Assembly: GCA_945876755.1 (NCBI GenBank)
Contig: CAMCPM010000007.1
Coordinates: 53,082 to 117,081, forward strand
DNA: 64,000 bases
Reading direction: 5' to 3'
Source of the DNA: an uncultured Clostridia bacterium
GTDB taxonomy: Bacteria; Bacillota; Clostridia; Oscillospirales; Ruminococcaceae
Made by a program: the position numbers and the translations under genes
The notes under the pieces: model-generated
What the model was told of the DNA's origin: nothing
Database searches by the model: none
What the model saw: the letters and a program-made list of their open reading frames with translations, nothing else
In this document: in pieces, positions 25,602 to 34,709 of the stretch
How positions within the stretch are numbered: the stretch's first letter is position 1
How the letters are laid out: the number at the start of each line of letters is the position of its first letter

Positions 25602-25797
25602 AACGTCCTCCTGATTTTTGATATATACCTATTATTATGCTTTTTCCCTCTGTTGTCAATAGGTTTTGAGTTTTCATATACATATGAAAACTTTTGAGGT
25701 GCGACAAAGCGCGTAACAGTGGGCTTTTCGCTGTATTGACACTATACTTTATACCGTTAAAGCAAACCACCGTATCAGCTTGATACGGTGGGGAATG

Positions 25798-26157
25798 TTA
25801 TGTATTTCTTTTCCGAAACATCAGCTCTTTATTTCTTCGCAGGCTTTTTTTCAGTTCGTTCGCCATATCAAAAATCATACTTTTTTCATAATTGTTGCAA
25901 TCTGAAAACAGTTCCCGCAATTCAGGGGTATAATCGCCGCTGTCAAGATTTCCGCATAAAAGTCTGTCTACCGTAACGTCCAGAACGTTTGCAATATTTA
26001 CGATTGTTTCAAGACTTGCCTTGCTTCTGCCTGTTTCAATATGACTGATGTACGGGACTGATAAGTCGATACTTTCAGCCAAATCTGCCTGAGATAATCC
26101 TCGTGCAATCCGAACCGCTTTGATTATTTTTCCCATTCTTTCGTAGTTCAATTCCAT
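25798..26157 (-). CDS. XRE-family regulator
   Basis: A 119-residue regulator with start ATG at 26157 behind GGAGGTGATAAAG. The HTH covers residues 6-62 (IIKAVRIARGLSQADLAESIDLSVPYISHIETG). It is divergent from the serine recombinase gene with about 150 bp between, where CTATACT occurs twice, so it may repress the recombinase. Confidence 0.85.
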   Translation of the reverse strand: MELNYERMGKIIKAVRIARGLSQADLAESIDLSVPYISHIETGRSKASLETIVNIANVLDVTVDRLLCGNLDSGDYTPELRELFSDCNNYEKSMIFDMANELKKSLRRNKELMFRKRNT

Positions 26158-26310
26158 CTTTATCACCTCCAATCCGCAACCTGCGTCGGAGGCTTTTAAA
26201 ATATTTTTCTCATTTTATAACCATAAGGATAGGACTATACTTATGCTTAATTTTCTTTTGCTGAAAAATGGGCTATACTGGATATACAATCCGATAATGA
26301 GGTGATAGCT

Positions 26311-28185
26311 ATGCTTGAAAGTGAAGCAAATATTTCAAATAAAGAATTACGACGTGAAAAAATCCGTGAACGTTATAAAGGTTCAAACTCTGAATTGCTT
26401 GAAGTAATTCCGGGCAAGAAAGCTGCTGATTTTTATGATGATATTGAAAGACGTGTAGCAGTATATGTAAGAGTATCAACCGATAATCTGCAACAGACCA
26501 GTTCATACGAGTTGCAGAAAAACTATTACGAAGAAAAGGTCAGCAAAAATCCCAACTGGACTTTAGTTGGAATTTATGCCGATGAAGGCATATCCGGAAC
26601 ATCTTTATTACATAGAGAAGCGTTTAATCGTATGATAGAGGATTGCAAAGCCGGAAAAATTGATATGATAATCACAAAGAGTGTTTCTCGTTTTGCAAGA
26701 AACATTGTCGATTGCATAAGTATTGTCCGTCAGCTTTCTTCTTTGAAAAATCCCGTAGGAGTCAGGTTTGAAACAGAGGGCATTTTTACCTTGAATGACA
26801 ATACCGAAATGAGCCTGAGTTTTACTGCAACAATCGCTCAGGAGGAGTCCCATATTAAAAGTTCAATTATGAATTCTTCCATTGAAATGCGTTTTGGGCG
26901 TGGTATTGTTCTGACCCCTGTTTTGCTTGGATATGACCACGACGAGGACGGTAAGCTTACTATAAATGAGAAAGAAGCAAAGACAGTGCGACTCATATTC
27001 TTTATGTATCTGTACGGTTATTCTTGTAAGGATATCGCAAATTCTCTGACCGAACTCGGAAGGCAGACAAAGAAAGGCAACACAACGTGGAACGCAGGAA
27101 GTGTACTGGAGATATTGAGGAATGAACGTCATTGCGGTGAAATTCTCACCAGAAAAACCTATACGCCAAGCTACTTAGACCATAAATCAAAGAAAAACCG
27201 TGGAGAACGTGCACAGCATCGTTGGAAAGGTGACCACGAGCCGATTATTTCCAAAGATGATTTTATCGCCGTTCAGCACCTTATAAATAATGCAAAATAC
27301 GGAAACAAGGGTATTCTTCCCGAATTGAAAGTAATACCCGAAGGCGCATTGAAAGGATTTATTTCTATAAATCCCCGTTGGGCTGGGTTTAAAGCTGACG
27401 ATTACCTTTATATAGCTAAAACCGTATGTGAGAATGAAGAACAAAACGAAAATGAAACAATACAGATAGAAGTACAAGGCGGAGACTTTGATTACAGAGG
27501 ATTTGAAATAGCAAGAGAGCAGTTTTTCAATAACTCCGATAAGCTCTCTGTTACATTTTCCTTGAAATCAATGAAATTCAGCTATAACTGTGTGAAGAAA
27601 CTTGCAGACACTCAATTTATAGAGCTGCTCATTCATCCATTAAAAAAACTGTTGATAGTTCGGGCGGCTGACAGTAAAAACAAAAACGCTATGAAATGGC
27701 TGCTTCTGAATGGAAAGGGCGATTACATTTCACGTCCTGTAAGCGGAACGGCGTTTTTGAAAAACATATATGACCTGCTCGGTTGGAATGGAAACTGTAA
27801 ATATCGCGTTCGTGGCATACGAAAACAGAACGGTGATGAAAGTTTACTTATTTTCAGTTTGGAAGAAACCGAATTGTATTTACCGAAAGATACGGAAATG
27901 TGCGATGTTAAATCTGATACCGAGATAACATCTCTTGCAGAAACAGGTAAATCAGTAATCGCATATCCCTCCGCTTGGGGAAACAATTTCGGCAGTAATT
28001 ATTATCATCATTCTCAGGCAGAGGAATTACAGCGAATGAAAAAGGAAAAGGATTGGAATATGCAGCAGGAAATAACATCATTTTCCGATTATCTTGACCT
28101 TAATGTAACAAGCCGAGAAGAAGCGGGAGATAATATACAAACACTTATCAATGATATGAAGATGGAGGAAACCAACGATGGATAA
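26311..28185 (+). CDS. Large serine recombinase with an extra C-terminal domain
   Basis: A 624-residue recombinase with GAGGTGAT before the ATG. A basic leader of about 45 residues precedes the catalytic domain, with nucleophile Ser56 in VAVYVRVSTDNLQ and SVSRFARN. The Recombinase domain follows (residues about 195-340). There is no clear cysteine-rich zinc ribbon. Instead, residues 390-565 form a beta-rich domain (DFDYRGFEIAREQFF...YRVRGIRKQNGDESLLIFSLEETELY...AWGNNFG) that recurs in the next two genes. It may excise or invert part of the element. The stop overlaps the next start by eight bases. Confidence 0.85.
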   Translation: MLESEANISNKELRREKIRERYKGSNSELLEVIPGKKAADFYDDIERRVAVYVRVSTDNLQQTSSYELQKNYYEEKVSKNPNWTLVGIYADEGISGTSLLHREAFNRMIEDCKAGKIDMIITKSVSRFARNIVDCISIVRQLSSLKNPVGVRFETEGIFTLNDNTEMSLSFTATIAQEESHIKSSIMNSSIEMRFGRGIVLTPVLLGYDHDEDGKLTINEKEAKTVRLIFFMYLYGYSCKDIANSLTELGRQTKKGNTTWNAGSVLEILRNERHCGEILTRKTYTPSYLDHKSKKNRGERAQHRWKGDHEPIISKDDFIAVQHLINNAKYGNKGILPELKVIPEGALKGFISINPRWAGFKADDYLYIAKTVCENEEQNENETIQIEVQGGDFDYRGFEIAREQFFNNSDKLSVTFSLKSMKFSYNCVKKLADTQFIELLIHPLKKLLIVRAADSKNKNAMKWLLLNGKGDYISRPVSGTAFLKNIYDLLGWNGNCKYRVRGIRKQNGDESLLIFSLEETELYLPKDTEMCDVKSDTEITSLAETGKSVIAYPSAWGNNFGSNYYHHSQAEELQRMKKEKDWNMQQEITSFSDYLDLNVTSREEAGDNIQTLINDMKMEETNDG

Positions 28186-28873
28186 TATACAGCTTTCTAC
28201 GATGTCGGCTATTCCACAGCTTCCGTGTTATGACCTGAATAACAATGAAACAGATGTAGTCGAAGACGACTCGTTCAGCTATGACGGTTATCAGGTTGTA
28301 CGAAGTGAATTTTTTGCACATATTTCAGAGCCGTCCATTAGCTTCAATAATTGTAAAGTTACGCTGAATACTGCTTGTATGAAGAAATTGCCCAATGTAA
28401 GCTATATTCAATTTCTTGTAAATGCCGAACAAAAGAAATTAGCAGTCAAAGCTTGTACGGAAGATGAGAAAGACTCTTTCTTATGGTGCAATTCCAAACG
28501 CAAACCACGTCCTATTACTTGCAGGATTTTCTTTGCAAAGATAGTCAGTCTGATGGAGTGGAATCCACAGCACAGATATAAACTCCTCGGAAAGATAATA
28601 AAAACAGGAGATGATTTCCTGATATTATTTGACCTTAATGCAACTGAGGTTTATCAGCGCATTACCAAAGAGGGAGAGAAACCTAAAACCTCACGTTCTC
28701 CTGTGTTCCCAAAAGACTGGCAGAACCAATTCGGATTGCCTGTTGAAGAACACCGAAAGCTACTTCAAATCAATGTTTTTGAAGGATATACTATGTTTGG
28801 TATAGAAAACGAGAAAAATAATAAAGAACAGATGAGAACACCTGAAACAGATATGACACAGGAGGTAATCTAA
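28178..28873 (+). CDS. Paralogue of the recombinase C-terminal domain (231 aa)
   Basis: This protein aligns with the C-terminal part of the recombinase just upstream. Matching pieces are YDGYQVVRSEFF versus YRGFEIAREQFF, VTLNTACMKKLPNVSYIQFL versus FSYNCVKKLADTQFIELL, YKLLGKIIKTGDDFLILFDL versus YRVRGIRKQNGDESLLIFSL, and FPKDWQNQFG versus YPSAWGNNFG. It lacks the catalytic domain. It is probably a DNA-binding or directionality partner of the recombinase, which is inference from position and homology. Confidence 0.75.
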   Translation: MDNIQLSTMSAIPQLPCYDLNNNETDVVEDDSFSYDGYQVVRSEFFAHISEPSISFNNCKVTLNTACMKKLPNVSYIQFLVNAEQKKLAVKACTEDEKDSFLWCNSKRKPRPITCRIFFAKIVSLMEWNPQHRYKLLGKIIKTGDDFLILFDLNATEVYQRITKEGEKPKTSRSPVFPKDWQNQFGLPVEEHRKLLQINVFEGYTMFGIENEKNNKEQMRTPETDMTQEVI

Positions 28874-28874
28874 T

Positions 28875-29258
28875 ATGCAGGACAAGCCTGTCGTTGTAAT
28901 AGATTTTGCCAACAACCTGATACGGATACATAAAAAGACAATAACTTCACTTAATTCTCCTGAAAGCATATTGCTTATAATAAATCCTGAAAAGCTAACT
29001 CTTGGAATTGTTGGCTGTACAAAAGATGTACAAGGCTCACATAGAATTCGCTTTCCGAAAAGACATTGCTATGAGCTACACAGCAAATCGCTTGTTATGG
29101 CGATGAAAAAGACATTTCCTTATTGGGATAGAGAAAAAAGCTATCGTCTGACAGGCGATTATATTCATCAAAAAGGGATTGCACGTTTTTATTTGTCAGA
29201 GTCCGTCCCGCTTAAATCAGATGAGGTGGCTATTTATTATGGAACAGAAAAAACCTAA
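28875..29258 (+). CDS. Third, shorter copy of the recombinase C-terminal domain
   Basis: A 127-residue protein with ESILLIINPEKLTLGIVGC and YRLTGDYIHQKGIARFYLSES. These correspond to the IELLIHPLKKLLIVRAAD and YRVRG...LLIFSLEE strands of the recombinase tail. AGGAGG lies seven bases before the ATG. It starts one base after the previous stop and its 3' end overlaps the next start by 20 bases. No separate function is known. Confidence 0.65.
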   Translation: MQDKPVVVIDFANNLIRIHKKTITSLNSPESILLIINPEKLTLGIVGCTKDVQGSHRIRFPKRHCYELHSKSLVMAMKKTFPYWDREKSYRLTGDYIHQKGIARFYLSESVPLKSDEVAIYYGTEKT

Positions 29259-30192
29259 CTTACGCTGTAATTCCGAATATAAGCGATTATATCAGCCCAT
29301 AACGGAGCAAGCATATTTACAACTTGAAGCTGAACTTAAAGATTTTACAGATATCGTTGACATTAAAACGTGGGTAAGTATCGTTTTGTGTGATTATGAA
29401 AAGCTTGAAATCTGTAAAAAATATAATATTGCTTATCGTGCTTCACGTCTTTATGTTCGTAACAGTGAAGAAGCGTTATTATGGCTATGTAAAAATCAAC
29501 TGGAGCGTACCGATTTGACATTGGAAATGCGTCGGTATTTAATCGGCAAACGCTATTCTTACGAAAGAATACTTGGTGCGCACGATGTAGCTTCCCGTCG
29601 TGCATCAAGCAGTGTCAGAGGCAGACCGAAGAAAACAGAAGCTCGATATGATGATTGCGCTATAAAAACGCAAGACCGCTTAGCGAGAGAATATAATGTA
29701 TCAATATCAACAATATGGAAATATTACATTTTCGCAGAAGCGTTGGATACTATTTATGATATTAATGAAGATTTTGCTTCTGCTATTATGCGTGGCAACG
29801 TAAAAATCTCACAGGAAAATGTAGTTTCCATCTCGAAATTGTCTGAAAAGGAAATAAGAAATATGGCTGAGTATCTTTTGCAGGAACAACCTGATTTCAA
29901 GAGCTTTTCGGGTTCACGAAAAATTTTATCGAAAGCTAATAACGAAAAAAATGATGATGCTGTGCCAGCTAAAGCTCCTTCTATAAAGGATATGCCACAA
30001 TACGACCCTGACTCAGAAGTGGCAAGTCTTGCACTTACCATTCCATCGTGGATAAGTTCAATGAAGCGTGTCAGCAATGCCAGCGATATGAGTAAAGTCA
30101 GCGATAATGCAAAGGCAAGGCTGAGAAATGAACTTGACAAACTCGGCAATGCCATATTTGATATGTTTGATGTGTTGAAGGAGGAAAAATAA
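29239..30192 (+). CDS. HTH protein of ParB/KorB-like type
   Basis: A 317-residue protein with start ATG at 29239 behind GAGGTGG. Residues about 90-190 contain two helix-turn-helix candidates (RYLIGKRYSYERILGAHDVASRRAS and QDRLAREYNVSISTIWKYYIFAEAL), followed by a helix-rich ParB-like segment (IMRGNVKISQENVVSISKLSEKEI). A coiled or disordered tail ends in NAIFDMFDVLKEEK. The stop overlaps the start of the ParB-nuclease-like gene by one base, so together they look like a ParB split into two chains. Confidence 0.7.
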   Translation: MEQKKPNLRCNSEYKRLYQPITEQAYLQLEAELKDFTDIVDIKTWVSIVLCDYEKLEICKKYNIAYRASRLYVRNSEEALLWLCKNQLERTDLTLEMRRYLIGKRYSYERILGAHDVASRRASSSVRGRPKKTEARYDDCAIKTQDRLAREYNVSISTIWKYYIFAEALDTIYDINEDFASAIMRGNVKISQENVVSISKLSEKEIRNMAEYLLQEQPDFKSFSGSRKILSKANNEKNDDAVPAKAPSIKDMPQYDPDSEVASLALTIPSWISSMKRVSNASDMSKVSDNAKARLRNELDKLGNAIFDMFDVLKEEK

Positions 30193-31079
30193 TGGAAGAA
30201 GTAGATTACAGTCAGTTTGTGCCTAATGTGCATTTTGAGCAGATACCGATAAAAAACCTTGTTTCCAATCAGGAATATCAGCGTAACTTATCTCAAATTC
30301 ACATTGAACGTGCCGCAAAGAATTTTGACCTTTATCAGATAAATCCTGTAAAAGTCAGCAGGAGAAACGGCATAAACTATGTGTTTAACGGACAGCATAC
30401 GATTGAAATTGTAGCAATGGTGTCAGAATCAAGAGATACGCCCGTGTGGTGTATGGTTTACGATGATATGGATTACAATATTGAAGCTGATGTTTTTGCT
30501 AATCAGCAAAAATATGTAAAAGCACTTGTGCCATACGAAATATATAAAGCCAATCTTGAAGCGGGCAACGATAAGCAGCTTATGATTAAGTCATTGGTCG
30601 AGTCCTACGGCTTAACTATTGGACCTGCAAAATCTCAGGGGGTTATCTGTGCTGTATCATCGTTGGAATACATACTGGATACTTGGGGATTCCATGTTCT
30701 TGACAGGTCTTTACGATTATGTATAGGAACGTGGGAAGGTGAAGCAAATTCACTCACAGCAAATATGCTCAAAGGAATAGCAAGACTTATTATTGCCTTT
30801 GATGAAAAAATGCGTGATGATATATTTAAAGAAAAAGTTGGTGCATATTCCGCAAAAGAAATTATTCGTACAGCAAAGGAACGCCGTGCCGGTGCAATCG
30901 GTTATGCTGAAGCAATGCTTCTTGCGTACAATAAAAAGCTGAAATATCCACTCAGATGGAGCAATCTATATAGCAATCCTAAAGTAAAAAAAGCCGTAGC
31001 TGCTATTGAAATGGACGTTATGGGAGCAGAGGAGGAAGAAAACGATACGCCATCATTCTTTGATGATGAAACGGAATAA
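30192..31079 (+). CDS. ParB/Srx-fold protein (DUF6551-like)
   Basis: A 295-residue protein. Residues 15-75 resemble the ParB N-terminal CTP/nuclease-type fold (FEQIPIKNLVSNQEYQR...INPVKVSRRNGINYVFNGQHTIEIVA). FNGQHT occupies the place of the GERR/DGQHR motif. A helical region follows (NQQKYVKALVPYEIYKANLEAGNDKQL) and an acidic tail. It is coupled to the HTH gene before it. It may serve in partition or regulation of the element; similarity to the DGQHR fold of DndB is only superficial and I do not call it dndB. Confidence 0.7.
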   Translation: MEEVDYSQFVPNVHFEQIPIKNLVSNQEYQRNLSQIHIERAAKNFDLYQINPVKVSRRNGINYVFNGQHTIEIVAMVSESRDTPVWCMVYDDMDYNIEADVFANQQKYVKALVPYEIYKANLEAGNDKQLMIKSLVESYGLTIGPAKSQGVICAVSSLEYILDTWGFHVLDRSLRLCIGTWEGEANSLTANMLKGIARLIIAFDEKMRDDIFKEKVGAYSAKEIIRTAKERRAGAIGYAEAMLLAYNKKLKYPLRWSNLYSNPKVKKAVAAIEMDVMGAEEEENDTPSFFDDETE

Positions 31080-31120
31080 GTAAAAACACGATAGCCATAT
31101 TAAATTATTATTCTCTTGAC

Positions 31121-31137
31121 TATATCGTTAATACATA
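31121..31137 (+). promoter_or_regulatory. Candidate operator of the XRE regulator, site 1
   Basis: TATATCGTTAATACATA is repeated exactly at 31653-31669. This copy lies about 90 bp upstream of the XRE start and right after TTGAC. Confidence 0.6.
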
Positions 31138-31227
31138 TAAACTGGATTAGCGTTTCTGTATTATTACCGTTTAAAGATTTATACTATGTATAAGCGATTT
31201 AGCTATTGCATAGTTGAGGTGAACGGT

Positions 31228-31560
31228 ATGATAGACAAACGGATAGGCAAGAGAATTAAAGAACAGCGTGAAGCTTTAGGCTTGACGCAGGAACAGTTTG
31301 CTGAAAAAATTGGCGTTACAACAAATTACATTTCCACGGTTGAACGAGGTGCTTCATTTCCAAGATGTGAAAAGCTGATTTTGCTTTTAAACGGACTTGA
31401 AACTTCTGCTGACGCTATTTTTTGTGATGTTCTTGACCACAGTTCGGAATACCGTGCTTCATATCTTTCGGCACAGCTTGAAAAGCTGGCTGATGACGAT
31501 AAAAAGCGTATTCTTGAAATGGTTGAACTTATGGTAAAACAGGCAAACGAAAATAAATGA
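31228..31560 (+). CDS. XRE-family regulator
   Basis: A 110-residue protein with start ATG at 31228 behind GAGGTGAAC. The HTH covers IGKRIKEQREALGLTQEQFAEKIGVTTNYISTVERG. Its C-terminal half is helical and probably dimerises. It has its own terminator, and the same 17-bp sequence stands upstream of this gene and of the next one, which suggests autoregulation plus control of the SLOG gene. Confidence 0.85.
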   Translation: MIDKRIGKRIKEQREALGLTQEQFAEKIGVTTNYISTVERGASFPRCEKLILLLNGLETSADAIFCDVLDHSSEYRASYLSAQLEKLADDDKKRILEMVELMVKQANENK

Positions 31561-31567
31561 TTTTTGA

Positions 31568-31597
31568 CTGCGTACTTACTCTGTACGCAGTTTTTTT
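31568..31597 (+). terminator. Intrinsic terminator
   Basis: CTGCGTAC-TTACTCT-GTACGCAG followed by seven T. It ends the XRE transcript. Confidence 0.92.
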
Positions 31598-31640
31598 ATG
31601 GGGGTGGAAATTTAAGCAGCGTTGTGATATACTGTGTATA

Positions 31641-31669
31641 AACGATATAGTATATATCGTTAATACATA
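31641..31669 (+). promoter_or_regulatory. Candidate XRE operator, site 2, before the SLOG gene
   Basis: AACGATATA-gta-TATATCGTT is a palindrome that contains the start of the 17-bp repeat shared with 31121-31137. It lies 17 bp before the SLOG gene start. Confidence 0.6.
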
Positions 31670-31685
31670 GAAAGTGAGAAACAAA

Positions 31686-32201
31686 ATGACGAAAAAACAA
31701 AGCTGCTGTTTTACGGGGCACCGCCCTCAGAGCCTGCCTTTCCGTTTCAATGAGAGCGACGAACGCTGTATTGATTTGAAGCGTAGGCTGAAAGATGCCA
31801 TAATTGAGATGATAACTCAAAACGGAGTTACACATTTTATAAGTGGAATGGCTATTGGCGTTGATATGTACGCCGCTGAAATTGTGCTTGAATTAAAAGA
31901 AACATATCCGAATATATCGTTGGAAGCCGCTATCCCCTGCGAAAATCAATCCGCAAAATGGGCTGAGCAGCTTCGCAACCGATATAACGATATTTTAGAA
32001 AAATGTGATATCCACACTGTTCTTCAGCATAGTTACACCGCCGATTGTATGCATAAGCGCAACAAATATATGGTTGATAATTCCGATTGGGTTATTGCTG
32101 TATGGAATGGTAAACCCAGCGGAACAGGAAAGACGGTCAAGTATGCGGAAGAATGTGGGTGTAATATTATTGTTATTTTACCTTATAGCGAAGGCACTTA
32201 A
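31686..32201 (+). CDS. SLOG-superfamily (YpsA/DUF1273-like) protein
   Basis: A 171-residue Rossmann-like protein. CCFTGHRPQSLPF, HFISGMAIGVDMYAAEIVLEL, the middle LEAAIPCENQSAKW and VIAVWNGKPSGTGKTVKYAEECG are the conserved blocks of YpsA-type SLOG proteins. They bind a nucleotide or nucleotide-derived ligand. Roles in stress or phage defence are proposed for several families, but no reaction is established. The gene is monocistronic and probably controlled by the XRE protein upstream. Confidence 0.85.
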   Translation: MTKKQSCCFTGHRPQSLPFRFNESDERCIDLKRRLKDAIIEMITQNGVTHFISGMAIGVDMYAAEIVLELKETYPNISLEAAIPCENQSAKWAEQLRNRYNDILEKCDIHTVLQHSYTADCMHKRNKYMVDNSDWVIAVWNGKPSGTGKTVKYAEECGCNIIVILPYSEGT

Positions 32202-32307
32202 ATATAAATACATAATCAAATTTTTGTTGCTAACTCTAACAAAGCCAGAGCGTGTAGCTAACTTCGCTATTTACATTAAAGTATAATGTTTGAATGGTAA
32301 GATTATG

Positions 32308-32787
32308 TTATTTAGAATACATTTGAATAGAGGCATTAAAAGCTTCCAGAAATTCTTCTCTTGATGTAGGCTTGTCCGAAAGCGGATAATCGTGAATAAG
32401 ATTATATCCTTTTAAAGCATATGCATTGAGCTTTTTTATGCCTTCTTCAGATAAAAGTGTTTCGTCATCACTAAGATACTCAAGCATTAAATCTTCAAGC
32501 TTTGGGCTATGAACGTCCACGCCCAATCTTTTAGCTTCAGTGGCAACCAAAAGTCCAGCGATTTGAGCTTTATTATCTTCATATTTTTTAGGATATCCTT
32601 CAACTAAATCATTCAAATCAGACGTATCTTCATCAAGCTGAACTGCAGCTAAACCAATTAATGCACAACAATAATATACGTCGAACTGATACTCAAACTT
32701 GTTTTGGTTAGATGCACCGTGTGAACCAGCAGGTGATATTATGTAGCTAAAGAAACTTTGTGCGTTTTTTGAAAATTTAAAATGCAT
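32308..32787 (-). CDS. Dnd-linked hypothetical protein (159 aa)
   Basis: I do not recognise this family. It is a soluble helical protein, beginning MHFKFSKNAQSFFSYIISPAGSH, with a long acidic middle and a C-terminal DKPTSREEFLEAF helix. AAGGAGATG precedes the ATG, which overlaps the stop of the Rad50-like gene by one base. It is the last gene of the long dnd transcript, so it may be a subunit of the ATPase/helicase complex. Nothing suggests catalysis. Confidence 0.6.
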   Translation of the reverse strand: MHFKFSKNAQSFFSYIISPAGSHGASNQNKFEYQFDVYYCCALIGLAAVQLDEDTSDLNDLVEGYPKKYEDNKAQIAGLLVATEAKRLGVDVHSPKLEDLMLEYLSDDETLLSEEGIKKLNAYALKGYNLIHDYPLSDKPTSREEFLEAFNASIQMYSK

Positions 32788-34709
32788 TATTCTTCATCTC
32801 CTTTATGCTCACGCTGATAAGAGTCAAAATACTCCCTGCCATAATTAACTTCCACGGCTTCATCATCTGGTGAAGCAATAATAGTAATGTACTGCGAATC
32901 TGGATTACTATAAAATCTATCCGCAAAACGTTCAACTTCGGCAGACTGTACGAAGGCAATCATCTGGTTAAAGACATTAGGAATAATATCAGCAACTGCC
33001 TGACGCTTAGCAAAGTCCATTTTTCCTGTAGGAGAGTCAATGATGAACGGGAATTGTAGTTCTGCATCCTCAAAAAGTGTTCCAAGGAAACAATATGCAA
33101 TCCCTAAAGTCTGACCTTCACTTGCGCCGGCACGGTCTTTAAGCTTGATATATTTATCAATGCTTTCGATTTCAATTTTATCGTCGGTGATTACAGACTT
33201 TAATTTTTCATTGGTTTTACGGACAATTTCAGCTTTTAATGATTTTGTTGTTTCTTGCTTTATTTGATTTACAAGCTCCTCGACAATTTCCTTACGGCGT
33301 AATGCTCTATTAGTGTTAGTGGCGGAAGCAATTTTCTTCTCTAATTCTTCCAAAGCTTCTTTTGCTAAAGGTAAATTGTTGTCTTCCGTCAATGTTTCAT
33401 ATGGGTCATTTTGGGCTTCAATGACGTTGAGTGATTTCTTGCAAGCGGCGATTTCACCAATTAATTTGTCTATTTCACTCTGCAAATCAGCCGCTTTATC
33501 TCCACCTGCTTTGATTAACTTCTCTTCGTTGTCTTTAAAGCGATTATTTAAAATATTTGATTGTTTCTGTAGCTCGCTCAATTTTTCAAAAGCTTCACTT
33601 AAGCTGCTATCATATTCACAGCTAGAAATGCTACTTTTAATAGTATTGAGAACTGACTGCTGATTGCTTCCAAGATAACGTTCGGCATTGCGTAAAATCG
33701 CTTCTTTCTCTTTTTCGCCAATACATCTATCACAAACACATTTTTCAGAATGTGCTAATTCGGTGAAGAAGTCTTTTGAAGTATTTTTCGGGAGTTTCAA
33801 TTTTGTCATACTCAAGCCTAATTCACGCATTCTATTACACAAAGACTTACTAATAAGGTACGGTGATTTTGTTAATCGCATAATTTCAGCTATTTGAGCG
33901 GAAATATCTTTTTTATTGTTTTCGATTTCTGTGTTTATGTTATTTTTTTCTTCGTTTAAATCTTTGTACTTTTTATCAATTTCATTTCGCTGAGATATTT
34001 TATCTGCTTTTTCAGCCTCGTACTTTTCTATTCTTTTTTTATAGTCGTTTGCTTTGAATTCAAGAACTTTAATTGTGTGTTCTATTTTATCTCGTCTGGT
34101 ACGCAAATTGCTTAAAGCACTTTCACTACCATTTCTTCCGCCACCTTCTGTGTTCTGGATTTCCGAAAGAATTTTCTGGTTCGCAGAAAGAATATCATCA
34201 AGCTTGTCCAGTCGATAAAGATATTTAATGGTTTGTTCTGCTTCATCAAACTTGCTATCCATAGATTTTTCTGCTTGTTCACCATCGAATACAAATCTCT
34301 TAACAAATTCTTCTGTAAAAATTGTTTTTATAGATTCGGGCAAAATTCTGCCGTTTTCTCTACCCTTTGGCATAGCAGCTGTTTCAATTCTTGCTGTTCC
34401 GGCAGCATAATCAAGTACAATAAAATACTGATATATTTTCTCGTCGAATTTAACTTTGATACTAAATTCGCCATTATTTGATGAGACAGTAGTAGGAGCA
34501 TAAGTTTTTACGGTTGATGAATCCCAATTGTTTGCAGTGCCGTCAAATACGCCTTTTATTAATGACATTGTTGTTGTTTTACCAGTACCATTTGCCATCA
34601 TAATGAAATTATTTCCAATTACAGTGCCAGTAGGACTGATAAAAGAAAGTTTAAGATTGGAGATTTTACGAATATTCCTATACTCTATCTCAAGTATTGA
34701 CATTTTCAT
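32787..34709 (-). CDS. Rad50/SMC-like ATPase with zinc hook, Dnd-linked
   Basis: A 640-residue ATPase with an ABC-type head. Walker A is ANGTGKTTTMSL (residues 39-50). Two coiled-coil arms flank a CVCDRC zinc-hook-like pair near residues 320-326. The C-terminal part holds ASEGQTLGIAYCFLG in place of the signature and FPFIIDSPTGKMD as Walker B. It is shorter than DndD and not its close paralogue. Start ATGA overlaps the stop of the 60-residue gene. With the PLD-helicase gene it suggests a DNA-end or duplex-scanning complex that acts on unmodified DNA. That is inference. Confidence 0.78.
   Translation of the reverse strand: MKMSILEIEYRNIRKISNLKLSFISPTGTVIGNNFIMMANGTGKTTTMSLIKGVFDGTANNWDSSTVKTYAPTTVSSNNGEFSIKVKFDEKIYQYFIVLDYAAGTARIETAAMPKGRENGRILPESIKTIFTEEFVKRFVFDGEQAEKSMDSKFDEAEQTIKYLYRLDKLDDILSANQKILSEIQNTEGGGRNGSESALSNLRTRRDKIEHTIKVLEFKANDYKKRIEKYEAEKADKISQRNEIDKKYKDLNEEKNNINTEIENNKKDISAQIAEIMRLTKSPYLISKSLCNRMRELGLSMTKLKLPKNTSKDFFTELAHSEKCVCDRCIGEKEKEAILRNAERYLGSNQQSVLNTIKSSISSCEYDSSLSEAFEKLSELQKQSNILNNRFKDNEEKLIKAGGDKAADLQSEIDKLIGEIAACKKSLNVIEAQNDPYETLTEDNNLPLAKEALEELEKKIASATNTNRALRRKEIVEELVNQIKQETTKSLKAEIVRKTNEKLKSVITDDKIEIESIDKYIKLKDRAGASEGQTLGIAYCFLGTLFEDAELQFPFIIDSPTGKMDFAKRQAVADIIPNVFNQMIAFVQSAEVERFADRFYSNPDSQYITIIASPDDEAVEVNYGREYFDSYQREHKGDEE

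Noticed and set aside
25576..25770. A 64-codon minus-strand frame
   Set aside because: No ribosome site or family, and it overlaps the start of the well-supported 74-residue gene in another frame.
30192..31079. Reading the ParB-like gene as dndB
   Set aside because: FNGQHT only resembles DGQHR; length, downstream helices and coupling to an HTH gene fit a ParB/DUF6551 protein, and it is far from the dnd operon.
32202..32307. A terminator between the SLOG gene and the end of the dnd transcript
   Set aside because: No hairpin with a T run could be found in this short convergent gap.
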